Below are positions 17,179-26,199 of a DNA stretch of 64,000 nucleotides, piece by piece (within the stretch, counting starts at the first letter, position 1; the number at the start of each line of letters is the position of its first letter). A program made the translations under genes and the position numbers. Source of the DNA: Leptothoe kymatousa TAU-MAC 1615 (GTDB taxonomy: Bacteria > Cyanobacteriota > Cyanobacteriia > Phormidesmidales > Phormidesmidaceae); assembly GCF_018739865.1 (NCBI RefSeq), contig NZ_JADOER010000004.1, positions 62,001 to 126,000 of the forward strand, read 5' to 3'. The notes under the pieces are model-generated. The model was not told where the DNA came from. It saw nothing but the letters and a program-made list of their open reading frames with translations, and made no database searches.

Positions 17179-17994
17179 TTAGCGAGTTAAGGTATGGCAA
17201 GCATTTTGGGTGAGTTGGCCCACGTCATGCTCACTGAGTTCTATGGTGTCACCCTCACTGATCAGCCATAGCAAATATTCGATATTACCTGCGGGACCTT
17301 GGATGGGTGACCAGGTAAGACCTTTAGCCTGCCATCCTAGTTGTTGAGCGGCCAGGTAAACTTGCCAAATAGCCGATGCGTGGTCTTTGGGATCTCGTAC
17401 TACGCCTTTTTTGCCGATTTTCTCGCGGCCTACTTCAAACTGGGGCTTGACTAACAAAATACATTCCCGTGCGGCGGCCATGAGGTTCCAAAAGGCAGGG
17501 AGAACTTTGGTTAAGGAGATAAAGGATACATCCATCACACCCAGGTCTGGCCGCTGGGTGTTTTCGTCGTATAGGTCGTCTGGGGTGAGATGGCGTAAAT
17601 TTGTTCGTTCGCGCAAAATTACCCGTGGGTCCTGGCGGATTTTCCAGGCCACTTGACCATAGCCCACATCGATGCCGTAAACCTGTTTAGCTCCGTTTTG
17701 TAGTAAGCAATCGGTAAAGCCACCGGTGGAAATGCCGCCATCTAAGCAGATGCGATCGCACACCTCGACACCAAACTCTGCAATGGCCTTGGCCAGCTTT
17801 TCCCCACCCCGCGACACATAGGGCGATTTTTGCTTCAGCACCACCACCGCACCGTCTTTAATTGGGGTGCCCGGCTTGTCAATGATGGCCTCGTCTACCT
17901 TGACCTCGCCCGCCCGGATGCAGCGCTGAGCCTGCTGCCGCGATTCACATAGCCCCTGTTCTACCAGGTATACATCCAAGCGTTGTTTGGCCAT
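17179..17994 (-). CDS. tlyA: TlyA-family rRNA 2'-O-methyltransferase
   Basis: The protein has 271 residues. An S4 RNA-binding domain occupies residues about 4-65 (RLDVYLVEQGLCESRQQAQR) and an FtsJ-type SAM methyltransferase domain about 66-250 (CLDGGISTGGFTDCLLQNGA; DLGVMDVSFISL; LVKPQFE). This two-domain order is diagnostic of TlyA, which methylates ribosomal RNA cytidine 2'-OH and was earlier labelled hemolysin A. The GGxSTGG-type motif replaces the usual Asp-rich motif I, as in other TlyA proteins. Usual family length. Confidence 0.9.
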   Translation of the reverse strand: MAKQRLDVYLVEQGLCESRQQAQRCIRAGEVKVDEAIIDKPGTPIKDGAVVVLKQKSPYVSRGGEKLAKAIAEFGVEVCDRICLDGGISTGGFTDCLLQNGAKQVYGIDVGYGQVAWKIRQDPRVILRERTNLRHLTPDDLYDENTQRPDLGVMDVSFISLTKVLPAFWNLMAAARECILLVKPQFEVGREKIGKKGVVRDPKDHASAIWQVYLAAQQLGWQAKGLTWSPIQGPAGNIEYLLWLISEGDTIELSEHDVGQLTQNACHTLTR

Positions 17995-18430
17995 GGCGGG
18001 TGGTTTAACTAGAAAAAAAGCGGTTCAAAAAAAGCAGGCATTGCTCACCCTACCATTTTGTTCGAATGAGTCTTTACAAACCCTTTTTGTCTGCCCCCTA
18101 GACAGTGCTGGCAATTTGTCTTTAGATAGGAATGGTTAAAGAAATATTAAGTACACTTGCTCACACGCTGCTAAAATCGCTGACCTACGGGTCAATAGCT
18201 CTAGTCTCTATGGGGGATAGCTCAGTCTAATGCGCCTGCACTGGAACTTTAGCCTACGCGGTGGGCTTGGGTTCTTGCACGTTTGACTGGGCAAGACAGC
18301 GTCCTATTAACAATGTTTATTCGTTGCTGATGCTCAAGGATGTACTGGTCAACGTGCTACATCGTTCTCCAGATTCAACCTATCCAATGTTCAGTAACGT
18401 CCAATTTATTTTTAAGCTTAAGGAGACCCC
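17995..18430. other. 436-bp intergenic region with a tRNA-like 5' fragment
   Basis: No coding sequence is seen. Positions 18212-18240 (GGGGGATAGCTCAGT and then GCGCCTGC) resemble the acceptor/D-arm half of tRNA-Ala, but no anticodon or T-arm follows. The SulP promoter must lie in this gap. AAGGAGA at 18419-18425 is the ribosome-binding site for the TTG start at 18431. Confidence 0.4.
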
Positions 18431-19927
18431 TTGAATACTCGCACTCTTAATTTTCGGTCCCTAAATTGGCGTTCCATTAAACGGGAATGGTTACTGAACC
18501 CCAAGGACGACCTCCTGGCCGGAGCCTTGGTTGGGTTAGCCCTGATCCCTGAGGCGATTTCGTTTTCCATTATTGCTGGGGTGGACCCCAAGGTGGGGCT
18601 ATATGCCTCGTTCATTATTGCGGTTATTACCGCCTTCCTGGGGGGGCGACCGGCCTCGATTTCGGCGGCCACCGGGGCGATGGCCCTGCTCATGGTGGAT
18701 TTGGTTAAGGACCACGGGCTGCAATATTTGCTGGCGGCCACCTTCCTCACCGGTATCTTCCAGGTAATTTTCGGGCTGCTGAAGCTGGGTCGCCAGATGA
18801 AGTTTGTGCCTAGGGCGGTGATGATTGGCTACATCAATGCCCTGGCGGTGCTGCTGTTTTTGGCCCAGTTGCCCCAGCTCACCAACGTGCCCTCCATGGT
18901 CTATGTGCTCACCCTGGCATCCCTGGGGATTATTTATATTTTGCCCCGGTTCACCCAGGTGGTGCCGTCGCCGTTGGTGGCCCTGGCGGTGATGACCATT
19001 GCTGCGATCGCGCTGCGCTTGGATGTACCCACCGTAGGCGACATGGGCGAGCTACCCACCGCCCCACCCATCTTTTCGTTGCCCCAGGTGCCCTTCAGCC
19101 TAGAAACCCTGCAAATTATCCTGCCCTACTCCCTAACCCTGGCGGTGGTGGGTTTGCTGGCCTCCTTCCTAACCGCATCCCTAGTGGATGACTTTACCGA
19201 CACCCCCAGCGACAAAAACCAGGAAGCCAAAGGTCAAGGTGTGGCCAACATAGTCACTGCCTTCTTTGGTGGCATGGCCGGATGCGGCATGATTGGCCAG
19301 TCGGTCATTAACGTGCAGTCCGGCGGTCGCGGTCGCCTGTCCACACTGTCCGCGGGTATCTTTTTGCTGATTGCCATTTTATTTTTGCAAGACTGGGTGC
19401 GCCAGATGCCCATGGCGGCCCTAGTCGCAGTGATGATTATGGTGTCCATTGGTACATTCCGGTGGTCCTCATTTACCAACCTGCGGAAGGTGCCCCGCAG
19501 TGAAGTGGCGGTGATGCTCACCACCATGTTTGTGATCATCTTTACCCGCAACTTTGCCTTTGGTGTCGCCACAGGCATTGTCATGAGTACGGTGTTCTTC
19601 TCTCGGAAAGTGGCCAAGCTGGTATTTGTGGACAAGGTGCTAGATGAAGATGGCGCCCACCGCATTTATAAAGTGTCTGGTCAGATTTTCTTCTTGTCTC
19701 GCGATGAGTTTTCCGCCTCCTTTAACTTTGCTGAGCGGGTGGAGCGGGTCACCATTGACCTGAGCGATGCCCAACTGTGGGACCAAGGGGCCGTGGAAGT
19801 GTTGGACAAAACCGTGCAAAAGTTTCGCCGTAAAGGGGTGGAAGTCACGGTGGTGGGGCTGAATGCCGCCACGGCCAACCTGCTGAATCGCTTGGCAACC
19901 GAAGAAGACCTGGTTGCCAATAGTTAA
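18431..19927 (+). CDS. SulP family inorganic anion transporter with STAS domain
   Basis: The protein has 498 residues and starts at TTG, supported by AAGGAGA six bases upstream and by the lack of any suitable ATG before the first membrane segments. Residues about 25-390 form the SulP membrane domain ([56 protein letters not shown]). Residues about 400-498 are a STAS domain ([20 protein letters not shown]). SulP proteins carry sulfate, bicarbonate or other anions; the sequence differs clearly from BicA as I know it, so the substrate is left open. A universal stress gene follows. Confidence 0.88.
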   Translation: MNTRTLNFRSLNWRSIKREWLLNPKDDLLAGALVGLALIPEAISFSIIAGVDPKVGLYASFIIAVITAFLGGRPASISAATGAMALLMVDLVKDHGLQYLLAATFLTGIFQVIFGLLKLGRQMKFVPRAVMIGYINALAVLLFLAQLPQLTNVPSMVYVLTLASLGIIYILPRFTQVVPSPLVALAVMTIAAIALRLDVPTVGDMGELPTAPPIFSLPQVPFSLETLQIILPYSLTLAVVGLLASFLTASLVDDFTDTPSDKNQEAKGQGVANIVTAFFGGMAGCGMIGQSVINVQSGGRGRLSTLSAGIFLLIAILFLQDWVRQMPMAALVAVMIMVSIGTFRWSSFTNLRKVPRSEVAVMLTTMFVIIFTRNFAFGVATGIVMSTVFFSRKVAKLVFVDKVLDEDGAHRIYKVSGQIFFLSRDEFSASFNFAERVERVTIDLSDAQLWDQGAVEVLDKTVQKFRRKGVEVTVVGLNAATANLLNRLATEEDLVANS

Positions 19928-20192
19928 GCCCAGTTCGGTTTTATGTGTGGATTGTGGAGCGGGACGGTTTAGCAACGCTGAGTTCGGAATTGGGCAGTCG
20001 GAGTTGGGAATTTAATCCCTTTCCGCATTCCGACTTCCGCATTCCGAACTCAGCCGCTTGATTACCCTTCTGGCTGTTTACCCACCCCCCTCTCTGTCCC
20101 AAATGTTTAAGTTTGACGGACGACTAGTTCTGCTGTGCCCGTGATCTCCTAGACTGCATTTTATAAGAGGCAAAAAGGATAAAACACAGCGT
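19928..20192. repeat. Intergenic region with a long imperfect palindrome
   Basis: Perfect 14-bp inverted arms GCTGAGTTCGGAAT (19977-19990) and its complement (20041-20054) enclose a second pair, AGTCGGA (19996-20002) and TCCGACT (20029-20035). The resulting long hairpin, built of variants of TTCGGAATT, resembles the mobile palindromic intergenic repeats of cyanobacteria. It may also end SulP transcription. Confidence 0.6.
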
Positions 20193-21053
20193 ATGAAAAC
20201 AATTCTGATGTGCTCCGATGGGTCTGCCTTTGCAGACGGCATTTACCGATATGGAGCCTGGTTTGCCCGCCACTTTCAGGCCAAGGCAGAGGTGCTGTAT
20301 GTGACCGATATTCGTAGCCAAAAGCTGGTGTCTACCGGTAACTTCACCGGCAGCATCGGCCTCGGCGCATCAGATCAGCTATTAACTGATTTAGTGAACC
20401 TGGAGCATGAAAAGGCCAAGCTCAACAACCAGCGAGCCCGGCTGATTTTGCAGCATGCCGAAGAGATGCTTAAGGCCGAAGGTCTGAGCGATGTGGCGCT
20501 GATCAATAAAACTGGTTTTTTGGTGGATCAGCTCCATGACTTTGAGGCTGATGCCGACATGGTGGTGCTGGGGAAGCGCGGTGAGGCTGCCGAATTTGCC
20601 TCGGGCCACCTGGGGGCAAACATCGACCGGATTGTGCGCAGCAGTACTAAGCCCTGTCTGGTCACCCCCCAATCCTTTGCACCCATTGAGAAATTGCTCG
20701 TGGCCTATGACGGCAGTCCCACGGGTAAGCGGATCCTAAGTTTCTTGGTAGATAGTGCCGAGGGCTTTAAGGATATTGATATTCATCTGCTGACGGTGGC
20801 CAAGTCGGATACTGCGCCGCCCACCGAATTAGAGAGCGCTCAAGCAACGTTGCAGCAGGCTGGGCTCAGCTCCACAACGACCGTGCTCAGTGGCGACCCT
20901 GAAACGGTGATTAGTGATTACATCGATAAAAATCAAATCAGTTTGCTGATGATGGGGGCCTATGGCCACAGCCGCATTCGTCACTTGGTCATCGGTAGTA
21001 CTACGGTGCAACTGCTGAGAAGTGTGCAGGTTCCGGTGCTCTTATTCCGTTAG
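20193..21053 (+). CDS. Tandem-domain universal stress protein
   Basis: The protein has 286 residues made of two UspA domains. Domain 1 (residues 1-150) begins KTILMCSDGSAFADGIY and domain 2 (about 165-286) begins KLLVAYDGSPTGKRIL. Domain 2 ends with the ATP-binding-type motif MMGAYGHSRIRHLVIGSTT; domain 1 has VLGKRGEAAEFASGHLGAN in the equivalent position. Such pairs often lie beside SulP transporters, as here, suggesting a regulatory link, but that is inference from context. ATG at 20193. Confidence 0.87.
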   Translation: MKTILMCSDGSAFADGIYRYGAWFARHFQAKAEVLYVTDIRSQKLVSTGNFTGSIGLGASDQLLTDLVNLEHEKAKLNNQRARLILQHAEEMLKAEGLSDVALINKTGFLVDQLHDFEADADMVVLGKRGEAAEFASGHLGANIDRIVRSSTKPCLVTPQSFAPIEKLLVAYDGSPTGKRILSFLVDSAEGFKDIDIHLLTVAKSDTAPPTELESAQATLQQAGLSSTTTVLSGDPETVISDYIDKNQISLLMMGAYGHSRIRHLVIGSTTVQLLRSVQVPVLLFR

Positions 21054-21136
21054 GTTGCGTTGGTGTCAAACTCCACTGTTTGCACAGTCGATGGGGTTTA
21101 ACCTGGTTGAGGGATGCTCACAATGCGATCTAACGA

Positions 21137-22096
21137 ATGCTGAGATATGTTTGCCGCCGACTCTTAGTTGCCATTCCTACGCTGTTGGCAATTAGTGTGG
21201 TGATTTTTGTGCTCCTTGCGATCGCACCCACCAATCCCCTGGGTGAAATGGCCACCAACCCCTCCATCACTCCAGAGGTGCGCGAAAACCTACGGCGGTC
21301 CCTGGGGTTAGATGACCCGATTATTATTCGCTACTTTAAATGGCTGTGGGCCTTAATGCAGGGCAACTTTGGCTATTCCTTTGGCAGTCGTAGTCCGGTC
21401 AGCGAACTGATTTTGCAACGGCTACCGGCCACCCTATGGGTGATCGGGTCAGGCTATTTGTTGAGCGTACTGCTGGCATTGCCCCTGGGCACCCTGTCCG
21501 CCATCAAAAAAGGCACCTGGGTAGATGGGCTGATCACCACATTGGCCTTTGTCGGGCTGTCGTTACCTACCTTTTTTACCGGGTTATTACTGATTTTGTT
21601 GTTTAGCGTTCAGCTGGGCTGGGTGCCGTTTATTTACAGCAGCACCTTAGTGGTCACCAATTGGAGCAGCTTTATCGAACTGGTGCGCCAGTCGATTTTG
21701 CCAGTGTTAGTGCTGGCGTTATTTCAAACGGCAGTGCTGATGCGGTTTATGCGAACAGCGATCGCTGAAGAGCTACCCCAAGGCTATGTGCGTACGGCCC
21801 GTGCCAAGGGCCTATCTCGGGCCCGCATTTTAGGCATTCATGTATTACGCAATGCGTCTATTCCAGTTGTCACCCTACTAGCCTTGGATATTCCCAGTCT
21901 GTTTACCGGGTCTTTGGTGCTAGAACAAGTCTTTCGGATTCCCGGCATGGGGGCATTGTTAATTGACTCTATTTACCGTAGTGATACGCCTGTGGTTATG
22001 GCGGTTTCATTTATCTATGCGGTTTTAGTCGTGCTGTTTAATCTTGTTGCCGATGTGTTGTATGGCTGGTTAGATCCAAGGGTGCGATTTGGATAA
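21137..22096 (+). CDS. DppB/OppB-type ABC transporter permease
   Basis: The protein has 319 residues and six membrane segments. It starts MLRYVCRRLLVAIPTLL, typical of DppB/OppB permeases, and has the EAA-loop region YVRTARAKGLSRARILGIHV followed by the C-terminal pattern GSLVLEQVFRIPGMGALLI. It pairs with the DppC-type permease 72 bp downstream. No substrate-binding protein or ATPase is encoded nearby, so the substrate (peptide, nickel or other) cannot be named; cyanobacteria often scatter these components. Confidence 0.87.
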   Translation: MLRYVCRRLLVAIPTLLAISVVIFVLLAIAPTNPLGEMATNPSITPEVRENLRRSLGLDDPIIIRYFKWLWALMQGNFGYSFGSRSPVSELILQRLPATLWVIGSGYLLSVLLALPLGTLSAIKKGTWVDGLITTLAFVGLSLPTFFTGLLLILLFSVQLGWVPFIYSSTLVVTNWSSFIELVRQSILPVLVLALFQTAVLMRFMRTAIAEELPQGYVRTARAKGLSRARILGIHVLRNASIPVVTLLALDIPSLFTGSLVLEQVFRIPGMGALLIDSIYRSDTPVVMAVSFIYAVLVVLFNLVADVLYGWLDPRVRFG

Positions 22097-22168
22097 AAGA
22101 GAATTTACCAGGAGTACTACCCTGCCCCTGCCCCTGATGTTGGATACAGCCTGTCAGAATTTGAAAAC

Positions 22169-23014
22169 ATGTCAAGCCTGAGAAAAATACAGCCTACTAC
22201 TCTCTTTGGCACCGTTACCTTGGCTGTGATTGTGCTAGCTATCGTTGTTGGGCCGCTCGTCTATCCCCAGTCCGCCGAAGCGATCGATTTTTCCCTTGCT
22301 AGCCAGCCGCCGAGTTTAATCCATCCCTTTGGCACCAATACCCTCGGCCAGGATCAGCTAGCTCGGGTGATGTTAGGGGGGCGCATCTCGCTGACGGTGG
22401 GCATTGCCGCCATGGCCATGGCGGTGAGCTTTGGCACCTTAGTGGGGGCGATCGCAGGTTTCTACGGTGGCCTGCTCGACTCCCTACTGATGCGCTTCAC
22501 CGACCTGTTTCTATCGCTGCCCCAGCTGCCCCTGTCGCTGCTGGTGATCTACCTATTTGGCGACCACGCCAGGGAGCTCTTAGGACCCCAAAACGGCATT
22601 TTTGCCCTGGTAGTCTTAGTCATTGGTGGCTTTAACTGGATGTCGGTGGCCCGCCTGGTGCGGGCTGGGTTTTTGGCCAATCGAGATCGTACCTTTATGC
22701 AAGCAGTCAATGCCCTAGGGGCAAAACCCCGGCGGTTAATCTGGCACCATTTGTTGCCCAATGTTCTGGGGCCAGTGATTGTGGCGGCTACCCTGGCCGT
22801 GGGTAATGCGGTGCTGGCCGAAGCGACGTTGAGCTTTTTAGGGTTAGGTTTTCCTCCGGATGTACCCACCTGGGGGCGAATGTTGTTTACTGCCCAAGAT
22901 TATTTAGACAGCGCACCCCACATGGCCATTTTTCCGGGGGCTGCTATTTTTCTCACCGTATTGAGCATTAATTTCATTGGTGATGGGTTGCGAGATAGTT
23001 TAGGCCCCAATTAA
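22169..23014 (+). CDS. DppC/OppC-type ABC transporter permease
   Basis: The protein has 281 residues. HPFGTNTLGQDQLARVMLGG after the first helix is the DppC/OppC signature, followed by five more hydrophobic segments and the EAA loop FMQAVNALGAKPRRLIWHHL. AEATLSFLGLGFPPDVPTWG near the C-terminus is also characteristic. It should form a heterodimeric channel with the product of the preceding gene. Start ATG at 22169. Confidence 0.87.
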   Translation: MSSLRKIQPTTLFGTVTLAVIVLAIVVGPLVYPQSAEAIDFSLASQPPSLIHPFGTNTLGQDQLARVMLGGRISLTVGIAAMAMAVSFGTLVGAIAGFYGGLLDSLLMRFTDLFLSLPQLPLSLLVIYLFGDHARELLGPQNGIFALVVLVIGGFNWMSVARLVRAGFLANRDRTFMQAVNALGAKPRRLIWHHLLPNVLGPVIVAATLAVGNAVLAEATLSFLGLGFPPDVPTWGRMLFTAQDYLDSAPHMAIFPGAAIFLTVLSINFIGDGLRDSLGPN

Positions 23015-23589
23015 TCCTGGAATATTCCTGGTTTTTAGAAAAAATTAGCTTTATAGGCCTGTCCTTTGGCACCTTGCTTCAGCATCCTGTTGGGGAAATA
23101 TCTAGCTATCCGTAAAAAAAACGGACAGTTTATCAGAACTCAACAATCTAAGAAATGCTAAAAAGTCCTTTCCCATAGGTAGATTAAGCCTGCTCTCAAC
23201 AATATTAGGGTGCAATTATATAAAGCCCCATGGCAGACCTAGAACAATTCTCCGGGAATCTTCTAAAAATGCTGTAGAAGATTCATAGCAACATCGGGCA
23301 TCACTTACCGTACCTGATGTCTAAGGGACTCTATCATTTTAATGGCGTCATCCGTTGATATGCGAGGCAGTGCGTTACTGCCTAACCAGCACTATCACGG
23401 GGATATGCTCAGGTTCATTCTCTACTCTAAACATCAATACCCAGCAGTTCAACAACCGCTGGGTATTTTGTGTTGCCACTGCCGCTTGGCTGATATATGG
23501 CAATAGCTTCAGCCGTTTTGGGACAAACTGGCTTTATCTAGGAAAAACAGACTATGGGACAGTGCTGCATTGTTGTTGTAAATGAATGA
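23015..23589. other. 575-bp intergenic region with a hairpin series
   Basis: No convincing gene; a 76-codon frame here has no coding character. The region contains stems at 23256-23284 (10 bp), 23365-23383 (7 bp) and a terminator at 23436-23467. They may belong to the 3' UTR of the permease operon or to an independent small RNA. Confidence 0.4.
23436..23470 (+). terminator. Rho-independent terminator
   Basis: AATACCCAGC (23436-23445) and its perfect complement (23458-23467) enclose a 12-nt loop; the distal arm ends in a T-rich stretch on the plus strand. It could end a transcript from the permease operon or from a small RNA gene in the preceding 200 bp. Confidence 0.7.
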
Positions 23590-24762
23590 CTACATAATGC
23601 TTTGTACAAAGTCGCTCAACCGTTCTATGCCGCGCTCTATGGTGTCCATGTCGGTGGCGTAGGACACGCGGATGCCCGTATCGTCACCAAATGCCACCCC
23701 TGGAACGGCTGCTACATATTTTTCATTCAAAAGACGGCTGCAAAAATCAAAGGATTTTAGTTGCGTTTTGCTGATGTCGATAAAGATATAAAAGCTGCCA
23801 TCGGGGACAACGCAGCTCAGACCAGGAATGGCATTGACTAGGTCAACAATGCCGCGACGGCGCTTGGCAAAGGCTTTGAGCATGGTGGCTACGCAGTCCT
23901 GGGGCGATTCTAGGGCAGCGATCGCACCATACTGGGCGAAGGTGCACACATTGGATGTGCTTTGGCTTTGGAGGGTGTTTGCCGCTTTGATCAATTCCAC
24001 CGGACCCGCCAAATACCCTAAGCGCCAGCCGGTCATGGCATAGGCTTTGGCAAAGCCATTACTCACAATCGTGCGCTCGAATATAGCGTCACTGACGGCA
24101 CCGATACTTAGGTGTTGCGCGCCATCGTACAAAATCTTTTCGTAAATTTCGTCGGCGACGACCCAAATATTATTGGCGACGATTACCTCTGCCAATGCCC
24201 GTACTTCATCCGGTGTGTACACCACCCCCGTCGGATTAGACGGGGAATTAAAAATAAGGAATTTAGTTTTGGGGGTGATTGCTTTTTGTAACTGCTCTGG
24301 TGTGATTTTGTAACCACTTTGGGTGGTGGTTGAAATGACGACCGGCGTTCCTCCAGCTAATTTGACCATTTCTGGGTAGCTGACCCAGTAGGGGGCTGGA
24401 ATGATCACTTCATCCCCTGGCTCAATGGTGGTCATCATCAGGGCATACAGGGAATGCTTGCCGCCATTGGTGACGATGATATTTTCTGCGTTGTAGGCCA
24501 GGTGGTTATCGGTTTGCAGTTTGGTTGCGATCGCTGCCCGCAGGCGCGGTTCCCCTGAGGCTGGACCGTAGCGAGTTTTGCCATCATCCAATGCTTTCTT
24601 CACTGCAGCGCGAATATGCTCTGGAGTATCAAAGTCAGGTTCACCAGCACTGAAACTACATACATCCAGTCCCTCAGCTTTCATGGCCTTGGCCTTAGCA
24701 GAGATGGCCAAGGTCATTGAAGGAGTGACTTGCTGCACCCTTGCAGCTAACTTGATACTCAT
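23590..24762 (-). CDS. aspC: Pyridoxal-phosphate aspartate aminotransferase
   Basis: The protein has 390 residues, the normal length for class I aminotransferases of the Ib type. It shows [17 protein letters not shown] at the N-terminus, [25 protein letters not shown] (PLP-contacting Asp and Tyr) and [20 protein letters not shown] with the Schiff-base lysine. It transfers amino groups between aspartate/glutamate and 2-oxo acids in the cytoplasm; cyanobacterial members may also use prephenate. ATG at 24762. The Yfr1-like RNA terminates about 100 bp upstream on the same strand, so the gene needs its own promoter. Confidence 0.88.
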   Translation of the reverse strand: MSIKLAARVQQVTPSMTLAISAKAKAMKAEGLDVCSFSAGEPDFDTPEHIRAAVKKALDDGKTRYGPASGEPRLRAAIATKLQTDNHLAYNAENIIVTNGGKHSLYALMMTTIEPGDEVIIPAPYWVSYPEMVKLAGGTPVVISTTTQSGYKITPEQLQKAITPKTKFLIFNSPSNPTGVVYTPDEVRALAEVIVANNIWVVADEIYEKILYDGAQHLSIGAVSDAIFERTIVSNGFAKAYAMTGWRLGYLAGPVELIKAANTLQSQSTSNVCTFAQYGAIAALESPQDCVATMLKAFAKRRRGIVDLVNAIPGLSCVVPDGSFYIFIDISKTQLKSFDFCSRLLNEKYVAAVPGVAFGDDTGIRVSYATDMDTIERGIERLSDFVQSIM

Positions 24763-24862
24763 TAGAACGCTGTTCGCCTCCGGCTCAAAACCTTATTCTG
24801 ATTAGCTTAAATCGATTTGTAGTGCAGATTGCAAATCTTCATGATTTGCTCGAATCATGACC

Positions 24863-24941
24863 AAAAAAAAACTCCTCTGGCATTGCCAGGGGAGTAAGTG
24901 TTCTTGATCTGTGTGAAGGAAACGGTGTGAGGAGAGAGGTT
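24863..24941 (-). ncRNA. yfr1: Yfr1-like small regulatory RNA
   Basis: Read on the minus strand, the segment holds CTCTCCTCACACCG (24927-24940 region), an unpaired stretch with a second CTTCACAC, and a terminator ACTCCcCTGGC-aat-GCCAGaGGAGT followed by T9 (24863-24871). Yfr1 of cyanobacteria is defined by the unpaired core ACUCCUCACAC before a terminator hairpin; here ten of the eleven core bases match (U instead of the first A). A plausible promoter is TTGCAT (24971-24976), 17 bp, TATGAC (24948-24953), placing the 5' end near 24941. The three porin leaders at 59.8, 61.6 and 63.4 kb carry complementary sites. The 5' end is inferred. Confidence 0.78.
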
Positions 24942-25012
24942 GTCAAGGTCATAGCCTCGGCAAAATCCCAATGCAAGGAGCACAGCTCGTACGGCAAATC
25001 GGCAGTAATTAC

Positions 25013-25213
25013 TGTGATATCGCTTTTCAGGAACTCCAATTTTTGGATGTCATCCAACTATTGGATTGATTTAATAATCTCGTATATACAGCTCTTTTGA
25101 TGTGATTCCATGGCCGTAAACCTGTGATACCAAAGACTTTTGCCGGTGATATGGGTGATACCCCCTAGTGATATAAATGCCAGGGGCCTGTGATATAAAT
25201 CACGGGCCCCTGG
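25013..25213. promoter_or_regulatory. GTGATA cluster and CRP-like palindrome within a hairpin
   Basis: GTGATA(T) occurs six times between 25013 and 25195. The last copy is part of TGTGA-TATAAA-TCACG (25189-25204), one base from the CRP consensus TGTGA-N6-TCACA. The same palindrome extends outward to a stem of about 15 bp, CCAGGGGCC...GGCCCCTGG (25180-25213). It may be an operator, a transcript end for the pentapeptide gene, or both. Confidence 0.5.
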
Positions 25214-25288
25214 ATGGGGCACAGTGGGTCAGCCTGCTGGCGGGCGAGCCAAGATTCGGCTGGCGGGGTCAGGACGCTGGTTAGCGGG

Positions 25289-25897
25289 TCAGGACGCTGA
25301 CTGTAATTGCTTCAGGTCCACAAAGTTGCTGCGGTGAGAAATCGCACAGCGGGTAAATACTTGCAGCGGTTCTAGTTTGGATGTTTGTTTGCCATTGGGG
25401 AGGCGGATGCCATAGCAATGGACGTTCCTTAAGTTAGCGCCGCATAGTTCGGCTTCGTAAAAACTGGCTCCAGCAATATCTGTGCATACGATGTGTGCCC
25501 TAGAAAGCAGGGCCATGCGAAAGTTCGTATGGCGTAAATCGGAACGGGAGAAGACAACGGCGTCGAGCTCGGCATAGCTAAAATTTGCCCAGTTTAGGCG
25601 GGTTCCACGAAAGCTAGCCCGTTCTAGCTGGGCATGGCTAAAGTCCACATTATCTAAGACGGCTTGGCTGAAGTCAGTTTGCTGTAGCTGGCTCTGACTC
25701 AGATTGGCACCAGTCAGATTAGCCCCAGAAAAGTTAGAGCCTCGGAGATCCGCCCCCCGGAAGTTAGCACCGGTCAAATCGGCCTGGCTAAAGTCAAATT
25801 CGGTGAGAATGCATCCTGTCCAATCTGCATTGCGTAAGCACTCTCCACGAAACGTGTGATGTTTCAAATGCCAAGCCAAATTTTTCAGATTCATCAT
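25289..25897 (-). CDS. Pentapeptide repeat protein
   Basis: This 202-residue protein is built around about 20 tandem pentapeptides of the A(D/N)LXX type at residues about 20-160 (ADLTGANFRGADLRGSNFSG; SHAQLERASFRGTRLNWANF). These fold as a right-handed quadrilateral beta helix. A short C-terminal segment without repeats follows (PNGKQTSKLEPLQVF). No signal peptide, so probably cytoplasmic. The family is very common in cyanobacteria with few known functions. Adjacent ATG codons at 25897 and 25894 are both possible starts. Confidence 0.87.
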   Translation of the reverse strand: MMNLKNLAWHLKHHTFRGECLRNADWTGCILTEFDFSQADLTGANFRGADLRGSNFSGANLTGANLSQSQLQQTDFSQAVLDNVDFSHAQLERASFRGTRLNWANFSYAELDAVVFSRSDLRHTNFRMALLSRAHIVCTDIAGASFYEAELCGANLRNVHCYGIRLPNGKQTSKLEPLQVFTRCAISHRSNFVDLKQLQSAS

Positions 25898-26199
25898 TGG
25901 TATCCCCTTAGGCTCTGTGAATAATGACAGTTAATTAGGCATAAAGTCGGTTTATCTGTCGCTATTTTTATTCGATAATACAGGCATTTAATAGACATAA
26001 AATACTTTTCTCGCTTTAATAATGCCTTTTGTTGGTTTTTTGATGTCTAATTGATGAGTTTATATAGGTTTAATCTCTGGCTTAGGCGATATGATCTAAC
26101 GTAGATATAGATGTTTTTCTGGCATAATCTTTCGGGAGATGCCTGGAAAATATCCTTATGTGTTTAAAAATCCTGAAAATAATGTGACTGCTACTGGAT
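25898..26199. other. 302-bp AT-rich intergenic region
   Basis: This region lies between the divergent pentapeptide and HTH-protein genes. It is AT-rich and should contain both promoters. No gene, tRNA or convincing repeat was seen. Confidence 0.4.

Noticed and set aside
23355-23585. 76-codon plus-strand frame upstream of aspC
   Set aside because: Cys/Trp-rich random-looking translation passing through a terminator hairpin; no ribosome-binding site.
24839-25057. 72-codon minus-strand reading frame across the Yfr1-like RNA
   Set aside because: It runs through the RNA core and terminator hairpin, has no conserved protein features and no ribosome-binding site.
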